Positions 51,916-62,284 of a stretch of 64,000 nt of DNA are shown piece by piece. How positions within the stretch are numbered: position 1 is the first letter of the stretch; each line of letters starts with the position of its first letter. Source of the stretch: Maribacter algarum (ex Lu et al. 2025) (nom. illeg.) (GTDB lineage: Bacteria; Bacteroidota; Bacteroidia; Flavobacteriales; Flavobacteriaceae); assembly GCA_947495915.1 (NCBI GenBank), contig CANMAW010000007.1:143446-207445 (forward strand). Direction: 5' to 3'. Under the pieces are notes generated by a model. It was not told the origin of the DNA. It saw only the letters and a list, made by a program, of their open reading frames with translations, and did not search any database. The translations under genes and the position numbers were made by a program.

Positions 51916-53310
51916 TTAAACAAATTGACGCATTACTATAAAGCAAATAGCACCAGCGATAAAACCTAGAAAAGCTAACCATGAAATTTTCTTTAAATAC
52001 CAGAAGAAATCAATCTTTTCCATACCCATTGCAACCACACCGGCAGCAGAACCAATAATAAGCATACTACCACCAGTACCTGCTGAATAAGCAATAAAAT
52101 GCCAAAGTTGATTATCTAAGCCTTCTGAAAACATACCTAAACTTGCAGCAACCAATGGTACATTATCTATTACCGCAGAACCTACACCCAATAATAACAC
52201 TACCAAATCAGAAACTCTAGTACCCGCCATTTCTGTGCCCATCATCGGTGTTGAGTCTTGAAGCCATGAAGCGAATCCGAAAAGTTGACCTAAAGATTCC
52301 AATGCAGCAACTGCCATTAAAATTCCTAAAAAGAACAAAATACTAGGTAATTCTATTTTAGACAATGAACTATGAACAGGATTATGATGAGCCGACATAT
52401 GCTCACCATCTTCATCATGAACACTACTTATATTAAATTTACTTCTACTATAAATTTCTGCAAAAGTTGCTACAATACCTAAAGAAAGCATCATTCCTAC
52501 GTATGGTGGAAGATGTGTTACAGTTTTGAAAATTGGAACAAAGACTATAGCCCCAAGCCCTAGATACAGCATACGAGCACTATACTTATTAACCTTTTTT
52601 TCTTCTGCTTCAGTTTCTGATAACTGCCCTTTAAATGCAGGTAAAAAAGATGCTATAAATGCTGGAACTAACATACATAATAAAGAAGGAATCAATAAGA
52701 AACTAATTAACTTCACTGTACTCACTTTATTTCCAATCCAAAGCATTGTTGTAGTAACATCACCAATTGGTGACCATGCACCACCTGCGTTTGCTGCAAT
52801 TATTATTAGCCCAGCATACCAAATACGAACGTCACGCTCCTTAACAATTTTTTGCAAAATTGATATCAAAACAATAGTAGCAGTTAGGTTATCAATAATA
52901 GCTGATAATACAAAAGCTAGAATACAGAATATCCATAAGATTTTGCTTTTACTTTTGGTCTTTACGAAACTTTTAATTGTAGCAAAACCGTCGAAATAAT
53001 CAATTATTTCTACGATCGTCATAGCCCCAAGAAGAAAAACGAGAATTTCAGCTGTTTTACCTAAATGATGCAAGAGGGTTTCCTCCATGAGGTGCAACTT
53101 ATCCTCGTGACCCATACCCGCAAAATTATCAACCAGTGCATGAGCACCCGAATCGAACCATGTGCCAAAACCGTCGATACCTAAGGCAATCAAAGCCCAG
53201 CAAATAGCCATCATGACTAATGCAGGTATTAGTTTATCTATTTTTAAATTGTGTTCTAAAGTTATCGCTAGATAACCTAAAACGAATACAAGGATAATTG
53301 CTGCTTCCAT
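51916..53310 (-). CDS. nhaD: Sodium:proton antiporter NhaD
   Basis: 464 residues with about a dozen membrane helices. The NhaD family block LSAIIDNLTATIVLISILQKIV near 130 and GGAWSPIGDVTTTMLWI near 170 are clear, and a second AVIDNVPLVAASLGMF lies near 387. It exchanges Na+ or Li+ for protons and fits a marine bacterium. Twelve bases separate it from the upstream dehydrogenase gene on the same strand, so the two are probably co-transcribed. Confidence 0.92.
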   Translation of the reverse strand: MEAAIILVFVLGYLAITLEHNLKIDKLIPALVMMAICWALIALGIDGFGTWFDSGAHALVDNFAGMGHEDKLHLMEETLLHHLGKTAEILVFLLGAMTIVEIIDYFDGFATIKSFVKTKSKSKILWIFCILAFVLSAIIDNLTATIVLISILQKIVKERDVRIWYAGLIIIAANAGGAWSPIGDVTTTMLWIGNKVSTVKLISFLLIPSLLCMLVPAFIASFLPAFKGQLSETEAEEKKVNKYSARMLYLGLGAIVFVPIFKTVTHLPPYVGMMLSLGIVATFAEIYSRSKFNISSVHDEDGEHMSAHHNPVHSSLSKIELPSILFFLGILMAVAALESLGQLFGFASWLQDSTPMMGTEMAGTRVSDLVVLLLGVGSAVIDNVPLVAASLGMFSEGLDNQLWHFIAYSAGTGGSMLIIGSAAGVVAMGMEKIDFFWYLKKISWLAFLGFIAGAICFIVMRQFV

Positions 53311-53322
53311 AAATCTGTTGGT

Positions 53323-54555
53323 TTAAATTAGTTGTTTTAATGCAATTTCAAATCCTGTTTGACAAATATTTGTTTTGGAGGGATTTTGTTTAAAGATATT
53401 TAAAATTGCTTTTCTTATTGTATCTGATGTGTCTTTAAATATTAATTCATCGTTAATTCCTACTCTTTTTTCCATAAAATATGCAAATACACGCGCCATT
53501 CCACAATTACTAACAAAATCGGGAATTAGACTTACGCGACCATCTGTATATTCCATGATCGGACCAAAGAAAATCTCCTTATCGGCAAATGGCACATTTG
53601 CACCACAAGTTATGACCTCTAATCCGGTATTAATTAACTCAGTTATTTGCTCTTTAGTTATTAGCCTAGAAGCCGCACAAGGAGCAAATATTTCTGCTTC
53701 TAAATTCCAAATGCGCTCATTAATTTCCTGAAAAGGAATTAATTGATTTGCATCTGCAATTAAACTATTCCCTTTTTTATTTAGAAAAAAGTTTTGAATC
53801 TCTTCAAATGAAAAACCATCTTCATTAATTACTCCGCCCGCTCTATCTATTATTCCAACTACTTTAGCTCCCATTTGTGCTAAATAGTATGCCGCAGCAC
53901 TTCCTACATTTCCAAAACCTTGAACAATTGCTTTTTTACCAACAACATTACCACCATAAATGTCATAATAGTGACGAACAGCTTCTGCTACACCGTAACC
54001 AGTTATCATATCGGCAATCGTATATTTTCGACCAATACCTGGAGAAAACTTATCAGTTTCAATAGCTTTTATAACCCCCATTCTTAATTGACCAATACGA
54101 TTAATTTTATCGGCCTCAGTCGGTTTGAAATGGCCATTAAAAACTCCTTCTTGTGGATGCCATACTCCTGCGTCTTCTGTTATAGGAATAACCTCATGAA
54201 TTTCATCAACATTCAAATCACCTCCAGTACCATAATAACTTTTCAACAATGGCGAAACCGCATGATACCAGCGTTCAAGTACTCCTTTTTTTCTTGGGTC
54301 ATTAGGGTTGAAGTTAATACCAGATTTTGCACCCCCAATTGGCGGACCAGAAACCGTAAACTTCACTTCCATTGTTTTGGCAAGTGAAAGCACTTCATTC
54401 ATATCTAAGCCTTCCCTCATTCTTGTTCCGCCTCCAGCAGCACCGCCACGCAAAGAGTTTATAACAGTCCAACCTTCAGCCTCAGTCTCTGAATCTTTCC
54501 AATTAAAAACGATTTCAGGCTGCTTATTTTCGTATACTTTAAGTAATTCTTTCAT
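53323..54555 (-). CDS. Glu/Leu/Phe/Val dehydrogenase
   Basis: NAD(P)-dependent amino-acid dehydrogenase of the ELFV family, 410 residues. The catalytic lysine region PPIGGAKSGINFNP lies near residues 70-84 and the substrate-side GGGTRMREG near 40. The Rossmann motif GFGNVGSAAA is near 213. The substrate (Glu or a branched-chain amino acid) is not decided; the length is closer to glutamate dehydrogenases. It is encoded near gltBD, so a part in ammonium or amino-acid metabolism is likely. nhaD follows after 12 bases. Confidence 0.9.
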   Translation of the reverse strand: MKELLKVYENKQPEIVFNWKDSETEAEGWTVINSLRGGAAGGGTRMREGLDMNEVLSLAKTMEVKFTVSGPPIGGAKSGINFNPNDPRKKGVLERWYHAVSPLLKSYYGTGGDLNVDEIHEVIPITEDAGVWHPQEGVFNGHFKPTEADKINRIGQLRMGVIKAIETDKFSPGIGRKYTIADMITGYGVAEAVRHYYDIYGGNVVGKKAIVQGFGNVGSAAAYYLAQMGAKVVGIIDRAGGVINEDGFSFEEIQNFFLNKKGNSLIADANQLIPFQEINERIWNLEAEIFAPCAASRLITKEQITELINTGLEVITCGANVPFADKEIFFGPIMEYTDGRVSLIPDFVSNCGMARVFAYFMEKRVGINDELIFKDTSDTIRKAILNIFKQNPSKTNICQTGFEIALKQLI

Positions 54556-54824
54556 TAAATTGATTTAAAAAGTTATGTAATCAGTAATCATTCTGTTGTT
54601 ATTCAAAACTAATTTTTCCCCTTTCGGGGTTACTGCTGATTCATATTACTTATGTTTAAATCAAAAAATAAAAAATGACAGGGAACAAATATAAAAATTT
54701 GGAGTTGTATTGAAAGGTTTTCTTAGTTTAAAAATAACCTGCACAAATTTTAAATCGATACTTCTTAGCCTTCTATTTTATAACATACTCGTATCTTTAC
54801 AAAAAGATAATTTAAATTTTTTCT

Positions 54825-55967
54825 ATGGATTTTTCACTATCAGAAGAACAACTTATGATTCAACAAGCGGCAAGAGATTTTGCCCAAAACGAATTATTAC
54901 CTGGAGTAATTGAACGAGATGATGAACAACGATTTCCCGCCGAGCAAATTAAAAAACTAGGTGAATTAGGTTTTTTAGGAATGATGGTTGACTCCCAATA
55001 CAATGGCAGTGGCATGGATACTATGTCGTACGTAATTGCAATGGAAGAATTATCAAAAGTTGATGCTTCATCGTCTGTTGTGGTATCCGTAAATAATTCA
55101 TTAGTATGTTATGGATTAGAAACTTACGGTACAGAAGAACAAAAACAGAAATATTTAAAACGCCTAGCTTCTGGCGAAATAATAGGTGCTTTTTGTCTCT
55201 CAGAACCTGAAGCAGGAAGCGATGCTACCTCACAAAAAACTACGGCAATAGATAAAGGCGATCATTACCTTATAAACGGTACAAAAAATTGGATTACTAA
55301 TGGTGGTACTGCAGAAGTATATTTAGTCATCGCTCAAACTGACAAATCAAAAGGCCATAAGGGTATCAATGCCCTAATTGTAGAAAAAGGCACTCCTGGT
55401 TTTGATATAGGGCCTAAAGAAAATAAATTAGGTATTCGCGGTAGTGACACACATACCTTATTATTTAATGATGTTAAAGTACCAAAAGAAAATAGAATTG
55501 GTGAAGATGGCTTCGGTTTCAAATTTGCCATGAAAACACTCTCAGGCGGTAGAATTGGTATTGCAGCACAAGCTTTAGGTATTGCCGCAGGCGCTTATGA
55601 ATTAGCATTAAAGTACTCTAAAGAACGTAAAGCGTTCGGAACAGAAATAAGCAACCATCAAGCAATAGCTTTTAAGTTAGCCGACATGCATACACAAATT
55701 CAGGCGGCAAGACATCTGGTTTATAAAGCAGCTTGGGATAAAGACCAAGGAAACAATTATGATCTTTCTGGAGCAATGGCTAAACTTTATGCATCGCAAG
55801 TTGCAATGGAAACTTCAGTTGAAGCCGTTCAAATTCATGGTGGTAATGGTTTCGTCAAAGATTATCACGTTGAACGTTTAATGCGCGATGCTAAAATTAC
55901 TCAAATCTATGAAGGCACTTCTGAAATTCAAAAAATAGTAATCTCGCGTAGTGTATTAAAAGACTAA
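54825..55967 (+). CDS. Acyl-CoA dehydrogenase
   Basis: FAD enzyme that oxidises acyl-CoA to enoyl-CoA and passes electrons to EtfAB. Residues: FCLSEPEAGSDA near 125, the FAD/substrate WITNGG motif near 155, the RKAFG stretch near 269 and the catalytic glutamate in QIYEGTSEIQKI near 363. Length 380 matches short-chain (butyryl-type) members. The natural chain length is not certain. It ends in a good terminator and is divergent from the dehydrogenase gene. Confidence 0.94.
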   Translation: MDFSLSEEQLMIQQAARDFAQNELLPGVIERDDEQRFPAEQIKKLGELGFLGMMVDSQYNGSGMDTMSYVIAMEELSKVDASSSVVVSVNNSLVCYGLETYGTEEQKQKYLKRLASGEIIGAFCLSEPEAGSDATSQKTTAIDKGDHYLINGTKNWITNGGTAEVYLVIAQTDKSKGHKGINALIVEKGTPGFDIGPKENKLGIRGSDTHTLLFNDVKVPKENRIGEDGFGFKFAMKTLSGGRIGIAAQALGIAAGAYELALKYSKERKAFGTEISNHQAIAFKLADMHTQIQAARHLVYKAAWDKDQGNNYDLSGAMAKLYASQVAMETSVEAVQIHGGNGFVKDYHVERLMRDAKITQIYEGTSEIQKIVISRSVLKD

Positions 55968-55994
55968 TGTCGTAAATATTAAATTACATCATTT

Positions 55995-56023
55995 AAAACA
56001 CCCCTTATTACAGGGGTGTTTTT
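55995..56023 (+). terminator. Terminator after the acyl-CoA dehydrogenase gene
   Basis: AAAACACCCCT pairs with AGGGGTGTTTT around TATTAC or a similar short loop, followed by T residues. The rest of the 55968-56294 gap is AT-rich and holds the gltB promoter. Confidence 0.9.
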
Positions 56024-56269
56024 GTTCAATTGTACTTTTTATTTGTTTCCCTATTAAAATTTTAGGGGTTATTTGTTATAAATAACTATGTTTCAAAATT
56101 TACCCCCTAATTCTTTCATCTACATATTAACTTTTACCCTAAATTTATCAGATTGATAATTTAGAGCTATCAAAAATAGCTAATTGCATATATTTTAATG
56201 ATTATTTAACAACGTTGAATATTTTATTTCATTTTAAATAAATCGTTAAAAATTATTCAATAAATGGGT

Positions 56270-56277
56270 TATTTTTG
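56270..56277 (+). promoter_or_regulatory. -7 box of the gltBD promoter (candidate)
   Basis: TATTTTTG on the plus strand is a perfect TAnnTTTG match 18 bases before the gltB ATG; a TTA about 21 bases upstream is a weak -33 element. The leader would be very short (about 12 bases). Confidence 0.45.
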
Positions 56278-56294
56278 AATAAATCCGATAATTT

Positions 56295-59200
56295 ATGAAG
56301 TTGAAGAAACAAGGGTTATACCTACCAGAATTCGAACATGACAACTGTGGTGCAGGTTTTATTTGTAGCCTAAAGGGAAAAAAGTCTAACGATATTATAC
56401 ATAAAGCCCTTGAAATTCTTGACAAGTTAGAACATCGTGGTGCAGTAAGTGCTGATGGAAAGACAGGAGATGGTGCTGGAATTTTAATTGACATACCACA
56501 TGACTTTTTCGTGGCAGAATGTAATTTTGATTTACCTGAACCAGGTCATTATGCTGTTAGTAATGTATTTCTACCTCAAAAAGAAAATCAACGAGATTTT
56601 TGTATTCGTGTTTTTGAAGAAAATATAAAAAAGCAGGGGTTACAAATGCTAGGGTGGCGCGATGCACCTGTTAACAGATCAGTGCCAGGCAGAATTGCTA
56701 TGGAAACTGAACCCTTCGTAAAGCAGATTTTTGTTGGCAAAGCAGACAACAATCAAGAAGAATTTGATTTTAATTTAAAACTATTTACCGCAAGAAAGGT
56801 TACAGAGCATACTATTATAAACTCAAAACTTTCAGAGAGTCAGTTTTTTTATGTTCCTAGTTTATCGACTAAGATCATAATATTTAAAGGCTTGTTAATG
56901 CCTAAAGACATTAGCTTGTACTACAAAGATTTAATGGATCCTCGCGTGGTAACTCGACTTTCTTTGGTACACCAAAGATTCTCTACCAACACCTTCCCTA
57001 CTTGGGATTTAGCACAACCATTCCGATACATGTGCCATAATGGAGAAATTAATACACTTCGTGGCAATGTTTCAAGAATGCGTTCACGAGAAGAGCTTTT
57101 AAAAAGTGACTGGTTTGGCGATGAGATAAAAAATATAATTCCGGTAATATTACCTGGAAAGTCTGATTCAGCAACTATGGATATGGTAGTTGAATTACTA
57201 TTAATGACAGGTCGTTCTTTACCAGAAGTAATGATGATTCTTGTGCCTGAAGCATGGGAAAAGAATACCGAAATGTCAGAAGCCAAACGTGCATTCTATG
57301 AGTATCATTCTTGTATGATGGAACCTTGGGACGGACCGGCCTCTGTACCATTTACTGATGGTAATTATATTGGAGCAGTATTAGACCGTAATGGGTTACG
57401 ACCATCACGTTACACCGTTACTAAAGACGACTATGTTATTATGTCCTCAGAAGTAGGTGTAGTTGACATCGAACCAGAAAATGTTGATCACCATGGTAGA
57501 TTAGAACCGGGAAAAATGTTTTTGGTTAACATGGAAGAAGGTCGTATCGTTAATGACGAAGAGATCAAAGAAGAAATTGCAAAAAGAAATCCATATAAAA
57601 AATGGTTAGATAATAATTTAGTTCACTTAAAAGACATTCCGTATAATGATTGTCCATTATTTTTAGGAGAATCAACATTAGAGAAAAGAAAGTCCGCTTT
57701 TGGCTACACCTTAGAAGACATCAATACAATTATTCTTCCGATGGGTAAAACCGCAAAAGAACCAATCGGATCTATGGGATCTGACACGCCCATTGCAGTA
57801 TTGTCTGAACGACCACAATTAATCTACAACTATTTCAAACAATTGTTTGCGCAGGTTACAAACCCTCCATTAGATGGTATTCGAGAAGAGCTAATTACCG
57901 ATATTAGTTTAACACTTGGTAGTGACCAAAACCTTTTTGAATTTTCAGAATTACATTGTAGAAAATTGAAAATTCAAAATCCGGTTATCTCAAAAGAAGA
58001 TTTAGATAAAATTAAAAACTATGATGTAAGCCCTGACTACAAAGTAGTTTCCATTTCCATGTTGTATGATATTGAACGCGGGCATAATGGTTTAGAAGAT
58101 GCATTAGAAGATATTTTAAAACAGGCGTCAAAAGCGGTAGATGAAGGAGCTAATATTATTATTCTTTCTGATAGAAATGTGAATGTAGATCAAGCACCAA
58201 TACCAGCCTTGTTAGCATGTGCCTATGTCAATAGTGGATTGCAAAAATTACGTAAAAGATCAAAACTTAGCATCATTATTGAATCAGCTGAACCACGTGA
58301 AGTTCATCACTTTGCCTTGTTATTTGGTTTTGGTGCAAGTGCAGTAAACCCTTACTTAGTAAATGAAATTATAGGAGAACAAATTGAAGAACTCGATATT
58401 ACCGATTATACCTTTGATGAAGCAATCAAAAACTACAACAAAGCTGTCGGTAAGGGAATTTTAAAAGTGATGAACAAAATTGGAATTTCAACACTAAACT
58501 CATATCGTGGTTCTCAATTGTTTGAATGTATCGGAATTAACACCAAAGTTGTTAGTAAATACTTCCCAAATACACCTACAAGAATTCAAGGTATTGGACT
58601 TTATCAAATAGAAAAAGAGATTGCCAAACGCCATGCCAAAGCATTTGCAAAGAAAGAAGTAGCCGCAAACCTAGATTTAGAAATGGGTGGTGAATACCGT
58701 TGGAGAAGAGATGGTGAAAAGCATATGTTCAATCCACTTTCTGTAGCAAAACTTCAAAAGGCTGTTCGAAATAACGAAACGGACAGTTATAAAGAGTTTT
58801 CTGAAATGGTTAACGAACAATCAAAAAATCTAATGACTATTCGTGGTTTGTTCGAATTTTCAAACTACGACCCCATTCCTTTAGACGAAGTTGAACCTTG
58901 GACGGAAATTGTAAAACGTTTCAAAACAGGAGCAATGTCTTATGGTTCTATTAGCAAAGAAGCACACGAAAATCTTGCTATTGCCATGAACAGAATTGGT
59001 GGAAAAAGTAATTCTGGTGAAGGTGGTGAAGATGCTGAACGCTTCTACAAAAATGCAACCGGAGATTGGCGTAATAGTGCCATCAAACAAGTGGCATCAG
59101 GTCGATTTGGCGTAACGTCAGATTATTTGACCAATGCTAAAGAAATTCAAATAAAAATGGCACAAGGTGCCAAACCAGGTGAAGGTGGGCAATTACCCGG

Positions 59201-60803
59201 ACCTAAAGTAAACCCAGCTATTGCAAAAACGAGAAACTCAACGCCTTACGTAGGCCTAATTTCTCCGCCACCACATCACGATATTTATTCTATTGAAGAT
59301 TTATCACAACTGATTTTTGATTTAAAATCTGCAAATAGAGAAGCTAGAATAAATGTGAAATTAGTTTCTGAAATAGGAGTTGGTACTGTTGCTGCGGGTG
59401 TTGCCAAAGCGAAGGCTGATGTCGTGCTAGTTTCAGGCTTTGATGGCGGAACTGGTGCATCACCATTGACTTCATTAAAGCATGCTGGTCTTCCTTGGGA
59501 ATTAGGTGTTGCAGAAGCACAACAAACCTTGGTAATGAACGATTTGAGAAATCGAATTGTTTTAGAATGTGATGGTCAGTTAAAAACTGGTCGTGATGTA
59601 GCGGTAGCTTGCTTACTAGGTGCTGAAGAGTTTGGTTTTGCAACCGCTCCTCTAGTAGCATCTGGCTGTATCATGATGCGTGTTTGTCACTTAAATACTT
59701 GTCCAGTAGGTATCGCAACTCAAAATCCAGAACTTCGAAAAAAGTTCAAAGGAAAACCAGAGCACGTTGTAAACTACATGTACTTTGTAGCGCAAGAGCT
59801 TCGCGAGATCATGGCTCAATTAGGCTTTAGAACTGTAAATGAAATGGTAGGCCAAGTTCAAAAACTTGATCGTAAAAAAGCAATTGATCATTATAAAGCA
59901 AATGGCATTGATTTGACACCAATACTGCACCAAGTTGATGTTCCAACCGGGACTAAATTCTACAATACGCAAAAACAAATTCATGATGTTGATAAATCCA
60001 TCGAATTTGAAATTATCAAAAAAGCTAACCCGTCTTTATTCAGAAAAGAAAAAGCAGTGTTAGATTTTCCAATACGTAATACTGATCGTGCAGTCGGAGC
60101 CATAATCAGTAATGAGATTTCTAAAATATATGGTGCACAAGGCTTACCAATAAATACGTTAAAATTGAACTTTACAGGTTCTGCTGGTCAGAGTTTCGGT
60201 GCTTTTGCCACTAGAGGTTTAACCATGACCGTCAACGGAAATACGAATGATTACTTAGGAAAAGGATTGTCAGGCGCCAAACTCGTTATTAAAGTACCAG
60301 ACAAGTCTACTATTATACCTGAAGAGAATGTTATTACTGGCAATGTTACCTTATATGGTGCTACTGCAGGTAGAGCTTATATCAATGGAAAAGCCGGTGA
60401 GCGTTTTTGTGTTAGAAATTCAGGTGCCAAATGTGTTGTTGAAGGTATCGGAGATCATGGTTGTGAATATATGACTGGTGGTATTGCCGTTATTTTAGGA
60501 GAAGTTGGAAGAAATTTCGGTGCCGGAATGAGTGGTGGCATTGCTTATGTTTATGACAAGAACAAAACATTCGAAAAGAACTGCAGCAAAGAGGGATTAA
60601 ACTTATTGGCTGTAGAAGAAGATCAAGATATTAAACAATTGAAAGACCTCATAGAAAGTCACTATAACTCAACATTAAGTCCTTTAGCGCAACGTATCTT
60701 GGAGAAATGGGAAGAAAGCTTATCTCATTTTGTAAAAGTATTTCCTGAAGAATACCGTCAAGCACTATTGCGATTAGAAGAAGAAAAATTACAAACCATA
60801 TAA
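56295..60803 (+). CDS. gltB: Glutamate synthase, large subunit
   Basis: Alpha subunit of NADPH-type GOGAT: takes the amide of glutamine and makes two glutamates. The glutaminase nucleophile is Cys18 (HDNCGAGFICS), preceded by a short propeptide of 17 residues to be removed. Domains in order: amidotransferase (18 to about 430), central, FMN-binding synthase (about 850-1250) and the C-terminal beta-helix. The 3Fe-4S cysteines Cys1125, Cys1131 and Cys1136 are in CIMMRVCHLNTCPVG. Length 1502 is normal. gltD follows after eight bases. Confidence 0.98.
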   Translation: MKLKKQGLYLPEFEHDNCGAGFICSLKGKKSNDIIHKALEILDKLEHRGAVSADGKTGDGAGILIDIPHDFFVAECNFDLPEPGHYAVSNVFLPQKENQRDFCIRVFEENIKKQGLQMLGWRDAPVNRSVPGRIAMETEPFVKQIFVGKADNNQEEFDFNLKLFTARKVTEHTIINSKLSESQFFYVPSLSTKIIIFKGLLMPKDISLYYKDLMDPRVVTRLSLVHQRFSTNTFPTWDLAQPFRYMCHNGEINTLRGNVSRMRSREELLKSDWFGDEIKNIIPVILPGKSDSATMDMVVELLLMTGRSLPEVMMILVPEAWEKNTEMSEAKRAFYEYHSCMMEPWDGPASVPFTDGNYIGAVLDRNGLRPSRYTVTKDDYVIMSSEVGVVDIEPENVDHHGRLEPGKMFLVNMEEGRIVNDEEIKEEIAKRNPYKKWLDNNLVHLKDIPYNDCPLFLGESTLEKRKSAFGYTLEDINTIILPMGKTAKEPIGSMGSDTPIAVLSERPQLIYNYFKQLFAQVTNPPLDGIREELITDISLTLGSDQNLFEFSELHCRKLKIQNPVISKEDLDKIKNYDVSPDYKVVSISMLYDIERGHNGLEDALEDILKQASKAVDEGANIIILSDRNVNVDQAPIPALLACAYVNSGLQKLRKRSKLSIIIESAEPREVHHFALLFGFGASAVNPYLVNEIIGEQIEELDITDYTFDEAIKNYNKAVGKGILKVMNKIGISTLNSYRGSQLFECIGINTKVVSKYFPNTPTRIQGIGLYQIEKEIAKRHAKAFAKKEVAANLDLEMGGEYRWRRDGEKHMFNPLSVAKLQKAVRNNETDSYKEFSEMVNEQSKNLMTIRGLFEFSNYDPIPLDEVEPWTEIVKRFKTGAMSYGSISKEAHENLAIAMNRIGGKSNSGEGGEDAERFYKNATGDWRNSAIKQVASGRFGVTSDYLTNAKEIQIKMAQGAKPGEGGQLPGPKVNPAIAKTRNSTPYVGLISPPPHHDIYSIEDLSQLIFDLKSANREARINVKLVSEIGVGTVAAGVAKAKADVVLVSGFDGGTGASPLTSLKHAGLPWELGVAEAQQTLVMNDLRNRIVLECDGQLKTGRDVAVACLLGAEEFGFATAPLVASGCIMMRVCHLNTCPVGIATQNPELRKKFKGKPEHVVNYMYFVAQELREIMAQLGFRTVNEMVGQVQKLDRKKAIDHYKANGIDLTPILHQVDVPTGTKFYNTQKQIHDVDKSIEFEIIKKANPSLFRKEKAVLDFPIRNTDRAVGAIISNEISKIYGAQGLPINTLKLNFTGSAGQSFGAFATRGLTMTVNGNTNDYLGKGLSGAKLVIKVPDKSTIIPEENVITGNVTLYGATAGRAYINGKAGERFCVRNSGAKCVVEGIGDHGCEYMTGGIAVILGEVGRNFGAGMSGGIAYVYDKNKTFEKNCSKEGLNLLAVEEDQDIKQLKDLIESHYNSTLSPLAQRILEKWEESLSHFVKVFPEEYRQALLRLEEEKLQTI

Positions 60804-60811
60804 ATCGAAGC

Positions 60812-62278
60812 ATGGGTAAGATAACAGGATTTTTGGAATTCGATAGAAAAGTAGAAGCATACGCACCAGTCGAAAAACGGATAAAGAACTACAAAGAATT
60901 CACCCTTCCTATGAAGGAAAAAGAATTAAAAGATCAGGGTGCACGCTGTATGGATTGCGGTATTCCGTTTTGTCATAGCGGTTGCCCCTTAGGAAACTTA
61001 ATACCCGATTTTAATGATGCTGTATATCGTGGCAAATGGGAGAAAGCTGCTGGAATATTGCATTCCACCAATAACTTCCCTGAGTTTACAGGTAGACTTT
61101 GCCCTGCGCCCTGCGAAGAGGCCTGTGTTTTAGGTATTAATGAAGATCCTGTTTCAATTGAAAATATTGAGAAAAATATTGTAGAAACTGCTTTTGAAAA
61201 AGGATGGATTGTTGCCCAACCTCCAGCAACTAGAACTGATAAAAAAGTCGCCGTAGTAGGTTCAGGACCGGCAGGTTTAGCGACTGCTCAACAATTAAAT
61301 CGAGCAGGCCATAACGTTACAGTTTTTGAGAGAGATGAAAAACCAGGTGGACTTTTGCGTTACGGAATTCCTGATTTTAAAATGGAGAAGAACGTTATTG
61401 ACCGTAGGCTTAAGGTTTTAGAACAAGAAGGCATTGTTTTTAAATGTAATGTACATGTCGGTAAAGACATTAAAGCCGATGACTTAAAAAATGATTTTGA
61501 TGCAGTAGTACTTTGTGGTGGTGCAACCGTAAGAAGAAATTTACCGATTAAAGGTGCTGACTTAAACGGTGTTGTTCAAGCAATGGACTTTTTACCGCAA
61601 AATAACCGTCGTGTTGATGGAGTGAAGAAATTTGACAAAGAAATTCTAGCCACTGATAAAGATGTAATTGTAATTGGGGGTGGTGATACTGGCTCAGATT
61701 GCATAGGCACATCATTAAGACAAGGCGCAACTTCGGTTTCTAATTTTGAGATTATGCCTATGGGAACCGTTGAGCGGCCTGAAGGACAACCTTGGCCATT
61801 TTGGCCAATGCGTCTTAGAACCAGTTCATCGCATCAAGAAGGTGCAGAACGGTTTTTTAGTATCTCGACTAAAGAATTTATAGGAGATAAAAATGGCAAC
61901 TTAAAAGGTTTAATTACAGCAGAGGTTGAGTGGATTAAGCAACCAGGCCAACGACCAATACTAAAGGAAGTTGAGGGCACAGAGAAAGAGTGGAAATGTG
62001 AATTAGCACTTTTAGCTATGGGCTTTACTGGATCTGAAATGACCATTGCAGAACAACTAGGCTTAGAATCAGATGCTAGAACAAATATTAAGGCCTCTGA
62101 AAATAATTATATGACCAACGTACCAGGTGTTTTTGTAGCTGGAGATCAAAGAAGAGGTCAGTCATTAATTGTATGGGCTATTTCAGAAGGCAGGCAAGCT
62201 GCTCATCATATTGATACGTTTTTAATGGGTGAATCATTTTTACCCCTTAAAGCAGAAGGTGATTTACCACGAGTTTAA
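60812..62278 (+). CDS. gltD: Glutamate synthase, small subunit
   Basis: Beta subunit of GOGAT that brings electrons from NADPH. Two cysteine clusters near the N terminus (CMDCGIPFCHSGCPLG and CPAPCEEACVLG) bind 4Fe-4S centres. The FAD motif VGSGPAGLATAQQL is near 150 and the NADPH motif GGGDTGSDC near 293. Length 488 is normal. Together with gltB this is the main ammonium assimilation route with glutamine synthetase (not seen here). Confidence 0.97.
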   Translation: MGKITGFLEFDRKVEAYAPVEKRIKNYKEFTLPMKEKELKDQGARCMDCGIPFCHSGCPLGNLIPDFNDAVYRGKWEKAAGILHSTNNFPEFTGRLCPAPCEEACVLGINEDPVSIENIEKNIVETAFEKGWIVAQPPATRTDKKVAVVGSGPAGLATAQQLNRAGHNVTVFERDEKPGGLLRYGIPDFKMEKNVIDRRLKVLEQEGIVFKCNVHVGKDIKADDLKNDFDAVVLCGGATVRRNLPIKGADLNGVVQAMDFLPQNNRRVDGVKKFDKEILATDKDVIVIGGGDTGSDCIGTSLRQGATSVSNFEIMPMGTVERPEGQPWPFWPMRLRTSSSHQEGAERFFSISTKEFIGDKNGNLKGLITAEVEWIKQPGQRPILKEVEGTEKEWKCELALLAMGFTGSEMTIAEQLGLESDARTNIKASENNYMTNVPGVFVAGDQRRGQSLIVWAISEGRQAAHHIDTFLMGESFLPLKAEGDLPRV

Positions 62279-62284
62279 AAAAAA

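Noticed and set aside
54618..54629. CCCC-TTTC-GGGG hairpin upstream of the acyl-CoA dehydrogenase gene
   Set aside because: Only four base pairs with no T-run after it; too weak for a terminator or a regulatory claim.
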